In this document: positions 1 to 5,093 of the stretch, in pieces | How positions within the stretch are numbered: position 1 is the stretch's first letter | Layout of the letters: the number at the start of each line of letters is the position of its first letter | Assembly: GCA_021204735.1 (NCBI GenBank) | Contig: JAJPYV010000004.1 | Span: 1 to 5,093, forward strand | Length of the DNA stretch: 5,093 nt | Direction of reading: 5' to 3' | From: Prevotella sp. | Lineage (GTDB): Bacteria; Bacteroidota; Bacteroidia; Bacteroidales; Bacteroidaceae | Made by a program: the position numbers and the translations under genes | Notes under the pieces: model-generated | What the model was told of the DNA's origin: nothing | The model's database searches: none | The model's input: the letters and a program-made list of their open reading frames with translations, nothing else

Positions 1-1715
1 GGACTATTATTTACGCTATTGTCTTCTATGAGATATAACTGATCATAAAATTCAGAACCATTGTTCGTAATATTCACTTTTAACTGTTGCGTATTGTTTG
101 CCCGAAGGTTTCCTTCTATCTCCATAGAGTTTACGGTTAATGATACTTGTGGATATGTCGTTACCGTCGCTGTATTTCCCTGAATTGTAACTTTCAGACA
201 TTCTGTATCTGCTTGTAGCAGTGGGCTCCATTCTGTAGTTTCATACACACGGTATACGCCTTTGATGTAATATGTACCATCAGAAATACCCTTACCGAAT
301 GAAGCACTACTTTCAACATTTGGCTGATATATAACCGAATAGCCATCATTTTCAGGGAATGAAAAGTAAGATGGGTCACATATTTCTTCTTGCACGATAT
401 TTCCATTACTATCATAAAGATTGAAGTTCGCCTCAATGAAAGTAGATTCTTCAGCTAAGTTTGCCATGATACTCCACTTGAATTTAAGCGTGAAATCCCT
501 ATCGCTTGAATTACGTGTTAAAGTAGAATTGCTTGAATTGGATAATGCTATATCATAGATACTGCAACCTCTGCCATTTGATTCTGTTCCATCAGCGTAT
601 GGACGTATTCCGATAATAGCACTATGGTCAAAAGGGAAAGTATATTCATCCGTTGCATCCAACAGACATAAGGAATAGTAACCGTTGCAATATCCGTTCC
701 AACCCCAATTGATATGATAATATCCATTACCATCGTAACCGTCAACAATGAAAGCATGACCGTAATTATCTGCACTTACACCAGAAAGGATAAACGGATA
801 TCCGTTAGCCAATTCAGTGTATAGTAAATCATTCCAATCAGAAAAACTGCGGAAATCGCCTAAACCAGTGTATGTGTAGTTGGCACCCACAGCAATCGTT
901 CCGCCACATTCATAGCCGAAATAATTATGAAAGGCAGTAGGAATGTCCTCCATTAATGCACCAGAACCCGATAATGAATATTCCATTTGTACTGCCTGTC
1001 CTGCATAATGCATCAGTTCCGCTACGGCATTGCAGTTTTCATCATTGTCGTACGAACTATTATAATACGTTCTCATTGCGTCCCAGTTGAAGGTCGTTGC
1101 AGGAAGCTCACTATAGTTTGAATATGCAGGGATGTCGGTTGTTGCTTCTGTCGGGTATTTGAAATAATACATTATCTGCGACATTGCAGTAGCTACACAA
1201 CCTGTAGGGGCGTTAGTGCCATTAATTGTCGGGCATTGTAGGTTAAAAGGAGAATTTTGTCCCCATTCAGTTTTTATCAATGGTTCAATGGCTGCCTTTT
1301 GGGAAGATGTGACGTTGCTCCTTACTGACATAGGTGTGTTCAATTCACCATTCTCTATTTTTGATATTGTAGTTGACATTTCTTTAATCAACTCCTGCAA
1401 TCCTGCCGGTATGTCAGAAGAAAACTGTCCGCTGTCGGTATATCCGAGAACAGGTTGGGTAAGGTCGCTGGCAGAAATGAGTACGAAACCGCCTTCTGTA
1501 CCGACGTTAAACACATATAGGTTTTCATCTGTATAGAGTTGCGTAAGTGATGACGTGCTTAGCGGTTGTGCGCTCTTTTCCAAAAACAGTCCTTTTTGTT
1601 GGCGTGAGGATAAAAAGTCCAAAGCGTTTTGTTTTGCGGCTTCAGAGGATATTTTTTTTGAGAATGCCGTTAAGGAAACTGTCAAGAACAATATGAAGCA
1701 TATTATATTTCTCAT
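1..1715 (-). CDS. C10 family cysteine protease (streptopain/interpain-like), 3' partial
   Basis: A secreted papain-fold cysteine protease; the frame is open from the ATG at 1715 to the left edge (571 residues seen, C-terminus missing). Residues 1-18 or so are a signal peptide (MRN, then a hydrophobic stretch ending in LTAFS). Residues about 20-135 match the Spi-type prodomain that keeps this family inactive, including YVFNVGTEGGFVLISASD. The catalytic domain begins near residue 141 with EPLIKTEWGQNSPFN. The catalytic Cys is C173 in APTGCVATAMSQIMYY, the catalytic His is H320 in YGHAFIVDGYDG, and NWGWNG at 336-341 supplies the conserved Asn and Trp. The catalytic domain ends near residue 373 (HSAIIGIRPY). 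The remaining 200 residues are Ser/Asn/Thr-rich and beta-like, as in the long C-terminal extensions of interpain A and the B. fragilis Bfp proteases. Known members degrade host proteins or activate toxins; a similar role here is inferred. Whether it ends in a type IX secretion sorting domain cannot be seen. Family call is firm; substrate is unknown. Confidence 0.95.
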   Translation of the reverse strand, partial: MRNIICFILFLTVSLTAFSKKISSEAAKQNALDFLSSRQQKGLFLEKSAQPLSTSSLTQLYTDENLYVFNVGTEGGFVLISASDLTQPVLGYTDSGQFSSDIPAGLQELIKEMSTTISKIENGELNTPMSVRSNVTSSQKAAIEPLIKTEWGQNSPFNLQCPTINGTNAPTGCVATAMSQIMYYFKYPTEATTDIPAYSNYSELPATTFNWDAMRTYYNSSYDNDENCNAVAELMHYAGQAVQMEYSLSGSGALMEDIPTAFHNYFGYECGGTIAVGANYTYTGLGDFRSFSDWNDLLYTELANGYPFILSGVSADNYGHAFIVDGYDGNGYYHINWGWNGYCNGYYSLCLLDATDEYTFPFDHSAIIGIRPYADGTESNGRGCSIYDIALSNSSNSTLTRNSSDRDFTLKFKWSIMANLAEESTFIEANFNLYDSNGNIVQEEICDPSYFSFPENDGYSVIYQPNVESSASFGKGISDGTYYIKGVYRVYETTEWSPLLQADTECLKVTIQGNTATVTTYPQVSLTVNSMEIEGNLRANNTQQLKVNITNNGSEFYDQLYLIEDNSVNNS

Positions 1716-1750
1716 TATATACCTGTTGTTAGTTGTTTTTATCAATACTG

Positions 1751-1758
1751 CAAAGTTA
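1751..1758 (-). promoter_or_regulatory. Probable -7 box for the C10 protease gene
   Basis: On the minus strand this reads TAACTTTG, a full match to the Bacteroidetes -7 consensus TAnnTTTG. Transcription would begin around 1745, giving a leader of about 30 bases before the ATG at 1715. No good -33 TTG element is visible at the expected distance, which would overlap the -7 box of the opposite promoter. The only ribosome-binding hint is a weak AGG about 9 bases before the start codon, which is normal for this phylum. Confidence 0.5.
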
Positions 1759-1771
1759 CGAAAAAATGTGG

Positions 1772-1779
1772 TATATTTG
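1772..1779 (+). promoter_or_regulatory. Probable -7 box for the DUF5106 gene
   Basis: The plus strand reads TATATTTG, matching TAnnTTTG. Transcription would begin near 1785, leaving a leader of about 48 bases that is very T-rich and has no Shine-Dalgarno sequence. The -33 position falls in the -7 box of the divergent promoter and has no clear TTG, so the promoter may be weak or need an activator. Confidence 0.5.
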
Positions 1780-1832
1780 CAGTGTTGTAATAATTCTTTG
1801 TATTTGCTTTTTTGCGATATATTATTTAAAAG

Positions 1833-2801
1833 ATGTTTATTATGTTTAGAGGAAAGCTGTTTGTGAGAGGTCTCATTTTTTTGTCATTAGTATTTTTGTT
1901 CTGTTGTTTCTCGAATGGAAATATAAAGGCACAGGTGAATATGCCTAAAGAACTCGTACAATACGAGTTACCATTGCCCGAAATGCCAGAAGGTATGACA
2001 GATCCTAAAGAACGCGCTGCATATATTTTGCGGCATTTTTGGGATGAGATGGATTTTAGTGACACGGGGCGCAGTCATGACGGGAAACTTATGGAAGTGA
2101 ACTTCGTTAACTTTATTTCTCTCTTTCCGCATGCCGATGAACAGGTATTGCCCCCTTCGGTTAGAATATTGTTGAATGGTGTAGCAACCGACTCTATTGC
2201 ATTGAACATAATTACCGACCTCGCAGAGAAATATCTATCAGATCCAGACTCTCCAATGCGCTCAGAGAACTATTACATCATTTTCTTAGAGCAGTTGTTG
2301 AGCATACCTGAAATTCCTGAGGCATCCCGTATACGTCCTGCAAGTCAGTTGGAAACGGCGAGGAAAAACCGCCCAGGAAAAATCGCTTCTGATTTTTCCT
2401 ATACCACCCGTGAAGGTGAGCTGAGAACGCTCCTTGATACGGAAAGCAACATGATGCTCCTAATCTTTTACGACCCTGCTTGTCCCCATTGTAAGGATAT
2501 CCTTGACGAGGTCAATGGCAGTTTGTTTCTCAAAGATTTGATAGCGAATAACACTATTTATGTTCTTGCCATATATACCGAAGGCGACAGACAGTTATGG
2601 GATGATACAAAGAGCAATATGCCCCAGACATGGACAGTAGGCATAGATGAGACAGGTATTGTTGAGAACAGCATTTACGATTTGCCTGCCATGCCAGTAA
2701 TGTATTTGCTCGATAACAGTAAAACTGTATTGTTGAAAGATCCGACAAAAAATGAGGTGGAAATGTATTTGAGCGAGTGGATGCTGGGGAGTGAAGAGTG
2801 A
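1833..2801 (+). CDS. Exported DUF5106 / thioredoxin-like protein with CPHC motif
   Basis: A 322-residue protein, complete in the window. The N-terminus (basic residues at 6-12, hydrophobic 14-26) is a signal peptide with a likely type I cut after A33 (GNIKA before QVN); the CC at 24-25 does not fit a lipobox well. Residues about 34-190 resemble the helical DUF5106 domain found in front of thioredoxin folds in Bacteroidetes. Residues about 190-320 form an AhpC/TSA-type thioredoxin domain: DPACPHCKDIL carries the redox pair C217 and C220, and AMPV carries the cis-proline P288 that normally faces it. A CPHC centre is DsbA-like, so disulfide formation, isomerisation or thiol reduction in the periplasm are all possible; the partner is unknown. 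The start could instead be the ATG at 1842, three codons later; the signal peptide is intact either way. The last codons (GSEE and stop) lie inside a repeat element. No redox partner is encoded nearby. Confidence 0.88.
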   Translation: MFIMFRGKLFVRGLIFLSLVFLFCCFSNGNIKAQVNMPKELVQYELPLPEMPEGMTDPKERAAYILRHFWDEMDFSDTGRSHDGKLMEVNFVNFISLFPHADEQVLPPSVRILLNGVATDSIALNIITDLAEKYLSDPDSPMRSENYYIIFLEQLLSIPEIPEASRIRPASQLETARKNRPGKIASDFSYTTREGELRTLLDTESNMMLLIFYDPACPHCKDILDEVNGSLFLKDLIANNTIYVLAIYTEGDRQLWDDTKSNMPQTWTVGIDETGIVENSIYDLPAMPVMYLLDNSKTVLLKDPTKNEVEMYLSEWMLGSEE

Positions 2802-2865
2802 AGAGTGGATGCGGCTGAAGCCGAGTATATGGAAATTATAAATGAAAAATGAAGAATGAAAAAAT
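2790..2865. repeat. Degenerate 7-base repeat blocks around a small hairpin
   Basis: Two blocks share the pattern A(G/A)TGAA(G/A). The first is AGTGAAG at 2790-2796 and 2797-2803 followed by a decayed AGTGGAT; the second is AATGAAA, AATGAAG, AATGAAA at 2841-2861 followed by a decayed unit. Between them is the hairpin at 2812-2823. The first block begins inside the end of the DUF5106 gene and supplies its stop codon. Similar short GAAGAGTGAAGAGTG or GAAAAATGAAGAATG runs are, from memory, common between genes in Prevotella and Bacteroides; their function is not known to me. Confidence 0.6.
2812..2823. other. Small perfect palindrome (hairpin)
   Basis: CGGCTGAAGCCG is self-complementary in its arms (CGGC, loop TGAA, GCCG; formally five pairs with a two-base centre). 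It lies 10 bases after the DUF5106 stop codon. It is too short, and lacks a T run, to be a convincing terminator alone. It sits in the middle of the heptamer-repeat element and may be part of it. Confidence 0.5.
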
Positions 2866-2870
2866 GATAA

Positions 2871-2898
2871 GTGGGACAAACCTCACGGCCAGTCCCAC
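2871..2898 (-). terminator. Likely terminator of the efflux/acyltransferase transcript
   Basis: GTGGGAC at 2871-2877 pairs perfectly with GTCCCAC at 2892-2898 around a 14-base loop. Read on the minus strand it lies 38 bases after the stop of the LpxA-like gene and is followed by TTATCATTTTTTC, a T-rich though interrupted tail. On the plus strand the stem is followed by CTCAAAATC, so it is a poor terminator in that direction, though as RNA structure it could also protect the 3' end of the DUF5106 message. Confidence 0.55.
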
Positions 2899-2936
2899 CT
2901 CAAAATCAACCTAAAATGATATAAACTTAGAAATCA

Positions 2937-3710
2937 TCATAATTTACTTATAATACCCAATTTCGTAGCCTGGATAAACTCAACGATGTGGCCTATCTCC
3001 CTGCTGTCTGGCACCTGTTCCTTCACCTGGATGACAGAGTCGAATACACTTGTCTGGCCATGGAAGATAAGTCGGTAAGCGTTAGCGATATGACTTTGTA
3101 TCTTATCGCTTATACCATGAGTAGTAAGAATAGAACCATTGATACCGTTGTATTTGACAGGGTTGTCGCCGGCTACGATAAATGGGGGAACGTCACGGCT
3201 GATACGGCAGCCACTGGCAATCATAGACAGAGTGCCGATGCGTGCGCCCGGGTTAATAATCACACTTGATGAGAAGATAGTGTCGCTCTCGATAAGGCAA
3301 TCACCAGCCACCTTAGCTCCATAACCGAGCACACAGCGGTCGTCAATTCTTGTGTCGTGAGAGATGTGCACACCTTCCATGAGGCAATTGTGGTTTCCTA
3401 TATAGGTTTTTCCTTCACTATGTGTGGCGCGGTTTACTACAACATTCTCACGGATTATGTTGTGTTCACCGATGATAAGTTGAGTGTCCTCACCACGATA
3501 GTTGAAATCTTGTGGAATGGCACCGAGAACAGTGTTCTGGTAAACTTTGTTACCACGTCCCATGCGGGTGCCGTTCATGATGCTCACGTAAGGATAAATC
3601 ACGCAATTGTCACCAATCTCGACATCTCCTTCAATATATGCGAAAGGATAGATGGTTACGTTCTTTCCTATTTTCGCCTTCGGGTCAATTTCTGCTTTTG
3701 GACTAATCAT
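2937..3710 (-). CDS. lpxA: LpxA-family UDP-GlcNAc O-acyltransferase, divergent
   Basis: A 257-residue protein; LpxA is usually 255-262. Residues 1-175 are hexapeptide repeats of a left-handed beta helix (AEIDPKAKIGKNVTI, IGDNCVIYPY and so on), and about 180-257 fit the helical C-terminal acyltransferase domain, ending in TKLGIISKL. Family marks include IPQDFNYRGED, IIRENVVVNRAT, HISHD and RDVPPFIVAGDNP. LpxA adds a 3-hydroxyacyl chain from acyl carrier protein to UDP-GlcNAc in the cytoplasm, the first step of lipid A synthesis. H118 corresponds to the catalytic His125 of E. coli and H115 to His122. However, the usual VHQF segment is replaced by VIINPG (150-155), AGH is AGD, and the Lys of QDLKY is Asn. 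The canonical Bacteroidetes copy normally lies beside lpxC/fabZ, so this may be a paralogue. The ATG at 3710 is preferred over an in-frame GTG at 3761, which would add 17 residues not typical of the family and overlap the preceding gene. Gap to that gene: 37 bases, suggesting co-transcription. Confidence 0.88.
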   Translation of the reverse strand: MISPKAEIDPKAKIGKNVTIYPFAYIEGDVEIGDNCVIYPYVSIMNGTRMGRGNKVYQNTVLGAIPQDFNYRGEDTQLIIGEHNIIRENVVVNRATHSEGKTYIGNHNCLMEGVHISHDTRIDDRCVLGYGAKVAGDCLIESDTIFSSSVIINPGARIGTLSMIASGCRISRDVPPFIVAGDNPVKYNGINGSILTTHGISDKIQSHIANAYRLIFHGQTSVFDSVIQVKEQVPDSREIGHIVEFIQATKLGIISKL

Positions 3711-3747
3711 AGCTTTAATAAATTGAATGTTTATAATTGGTGACGGG

Positions 3748-5093
3748 TTAGTCGCGTCCACCGCCTAATGCGTAGTACAGGTTAACAACAGCCTGCATTT
3801 TGTAGAAATCATCCTCAACTTTTGACAGTTCGGCGTTCAACAACGACTGTTGTGCGCTGATAACCTCAAGATAGGTGCTGCCACTCATGTGGAACAAGTC
3901 TCTTGTGTCTTCAACGTTTTTCTTCAGGCTTTCCACCTGCTTAGCCTCTAACTGGCTCTTCTCGTCGGAAGAGTTGTAGAGTACAAGTGCGTTGCTGACC
4001 TCACTGCCAGCAGACAGTATAGCGTTCTGCCAAGTGTTGTATGCCTGTTCCTCCTGAGCCTTTGCCACTTTCAGGTTGGCAATAAGCTGACCGTTCATGA
4101 AAATGGGCTGCACAAGACTGCCGACGGCACTGAGAAGCCACTTTCCCGGATTCACTATTGCAACACCTGAACTGTTGGTAAATGCGCCGGAACCACTGAT
4201 AGTGATGCTCGGATAGAACTTAGAGCGAGCTGTCTTTACATCATAGAAGCACTGTGCAAGACTCATCTCCGCATAGTGTACATCAGGACGGTTGTTGAGC
4301 ATACTGATGGCGATACCAGTACTGAACTCAGAAGGCAGAGACTGGTCTTCGAGTTTGCCACGACTTATTGTCTGTGCCGCCTGTCCCAACAGCAACGAGA
4401 AAGAGTTCTCTGTCTCACGAATTTGGCGTTTCAGGTCTGCTGCCTGTGTCAATACAGAATAGTAGTTTGCCTCAGCACTCAGCACACTGGTTTCCCTTGT
4501 ATTTCCAAGTTCTTTCTGCAGTTTCATCATGTCCCACGTGTCCTTTGTGAGGCCCGTCATATCGTTAACTATTTCAAGTTGCTTGTCGAGCATCATAAGG
4601 GTGTAGTACATGTTAGCGATGTTCGCAATAAGGTTTGTCTTTACAACAAGCTGGTAGTCCTTTGTCGCTAAGAGAGCTTTCTGCGCACTTCGCTTCTGGT
4701 TCATCAAATTACCGAAGAGGTCGATGCTCCAACTTGCGTTAATAGGCAAAGAATAGGTTTTTGTCGCCTTGTTACCATCCCAAGAAGATATTGTTCCAGA
4801 TGGGGAGAAATTGAATGATGGTACGAAAGCCAATTTCGAAGCCAACAGTTGTGCCTCAACCATCTTCACGTTCAATGCGGCATTGAGCATGTCAACGTTG
4901 TGGGTAAGTCCCATCTCGATGAGCGACTGCAACTGTGGGTCGGTGAACACGCTGCGCCATGGCAGGTTGCCGAAACTTGCCGTATCGGTAACTACCAAAG
5001 TATCAGTGTTAGATACCACGTCACGCACAAGTCCCTCAGCGTTTACGTCAGGCCTCTCGTATTTTCCGTAGATTCCACAGCTGCTGAGAATAA
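3748..5093 (-). CDS. TolC/OprM-type outer membrane efflux lipoprotein, 5' partial
   Basis: The frame is open to the right edge; 447 residues are visible and only the start of the signal peptide is missing. The first residues seen are ILSSCGIYGKYERP: LSSC is a lipobox, so the mature protein starts at that Cys and is lipid-anchored in the outer membrane. A GTG at 5028 is in frame but internal, as the lipobox lies upstream of it. Two OEP repeats follow, each with a helical part and a beta-hairpin region (about residues 89-128 and 291-333 of the visible part); the second begins with the family motif NNRPDVHYAE near 266-275, and FYPSITISGSG is the usual strand opening. The end, YYALGGGRD, is typical for the NodT/OprM group. 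Such proteins form trimeric channels that take substrates from an RND or similar pump through a membrane-fusion protein. Those partners are not in the window and are expected upstream, off the right edge. The substrate cannot be told from the sequence. Confidence 0.95.
   Translation of the reverse strand, partial: ILSSCGIYGKYERPDVNAEGLVRDVVSNTDTLVVTDTASFGNLPWRSVFTDPQLQSLIEMGLTHNVDMLNAALNVKMVEAQLLASKLAFVPSFNFSPSGTISSWDGNKATKTYSLPINASWSIDLFGNLMNQKRSAQKALLATKDYQLVVKTNLIANIANMYYTLMMLDKQLEIVNDMTGLTKDTWDMMKLQKELGNTRETSVLSAEANYYSVLTQAADLKRQIRETENSFSLLLGQAAQTISRGKLEDQSLPSEFSTGIAISMLNNRPDVHYAEMSLAQCFYDVKTARSKFYPSITISGSGAFTNSSGVAIVNPGKWLLSAVGSLVQPIFMNGQLIANLKVAKAQEEQAYNTWQNAILSAGSEVSNALVLYNSSDEKSQLEAKQVESLKKNVEDTRDLFHMSGSTYLEVISAQQSLLNAELSKVEDDFYKMQAVVNLYYALGGGRD

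Larger units (their letters stand above)
1748..1782. repeat. Inverted repeat joining two divergent -7 boxes
   Basis: CTGCAAA at 1748-1754 is repeated in perfect inverted form as TTTGCAG at 1776-1782, with 21 bases between. Each arm contains the TTTG part of a Bacteroidetes-type -7 box for the gene on its side. The symmetry may simply reflect two promoters of the same consensus placed back to back, but the 28-base centre-to-centre distance puts the arms on nearly the same face of the helix over about 2.7 turns, so a shared regulator site is possible. Confidence 0.5.

Noticed and set aside
1216..1866. Two plus-strand open frames of about 100 codons (1216-1536 and 1555-1866)
   Set aside because: They lie opposite the C10 protease gene, whose frame has clear domain matches, and their proteins show no recognisable features; the second also runs through the promoter region.
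2790..2865. CRISPR array or VNTR-coded protein from the 7-base repeats
   Set aside because: The units are far too short, have no spacers and are degenerate; they lie almost wholly outside any gene.
2871..2898. Terminator for the plus-strand DUF5106 gene
   Set aside because: The stem is 70 bases after the stop codon and is followed by CTCAAAATC without a T run on that strand; the minus direction has the T-rich tail.
3357..3743. Plus-strand open frame of 128 codons opposite the LpxA-like gene
   Set aside because: It is the antisense shadow of the hexapeptide-repeat region and has no start signal or recognisable protein features.
3711..3761. In-frame GTG at 3761 as the start of the LpxA-like gene
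   Set aside because: It would add 17 residues (DATNPSPIINIQFIKA region) not found in the family and overlap the preceding gene by 14 bases; the ATG at 3710 gives MISPKAEIDPKAKIG, the usual LpxA beginning.
3748..5028. GTG at 5028 as the start of the efflux gene
   Set aside because: The same frame continues upstream to the edge and encodes a lipobox (LSSC) and the usual mature N-terminus, so this GTG is an internal Val codon.

Overview
The window looks like a chromosomal segment from a Bacteroidales bacterium, most likely Prevotella or a close relative. The signs are a moderately AT-rich composition, TAnnTTTG-type -7 promoter boxes, almost no Shine-Dalgarno signal, a DUF5106/thioredoxin-like protein, a lipid-anchored TolC-type outer membrane factor with an LSSC lipobox, and an interpain/Bfp-like C10 cysteine protease. 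The genus is inferred from these family traits and has not been tested by alignment.

Layout: (1) 1-1715, minus strand: a secreted C10 (streptopain/interpain) protease with signal peptide, Spi-type prodomain, catalytic domain and the start of a C-terminal extension that runs off the left edge. (2) 1716-1832: a short divergent promoter region with two outward-facing -7 boxes that together form an inverted repeat. (3) 1833-2801, plus strand: an exported DUF5106 plus thioredoxin-fold protein with a CPHC active site. (4) 2790-2898: a compact non-coding stretch with two blocks of a degenerate 7-base repeat around a small hairpin, then a stem-loop that best fits a terminator for the minus-strand genes. 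(5) 2937-3710, minus strand: an LpxA-family left-handed beta-helix acyltransferase that keeps the HxxH of the active site but lacks other usual residues. (6) 3748-5093, minus strand: the TolC/OprM-type outer membrane factor, whose first few codons lie beyond the right edge.

Genes 5 and 6 are probably one transcript (37-base gap), starting outside the window and ending at the stem-loop near 2871-2898. The efflux protein would work with a membrane-fusion protein and an inner-membrane RND pump that are probably encoded upstream, off the right edge. The acyltransferase resembles lipid A biosynthesis enzymes but is not in the usual lpxC/fabZ neighbourhood, so it may be a paralogue with a different role. 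The protease and the thioredoxin-like protein share only a promoter region; both act outside the cytoplasm, but nothing here shows that they work together. I see no mobile element, CRISPR array, tRNA or rRNA, and no clearly new multi-gene system. The most unusual items are the divergent LpxA-like enzyme and the repeat element that supplies the end of the DUF5106 gene.
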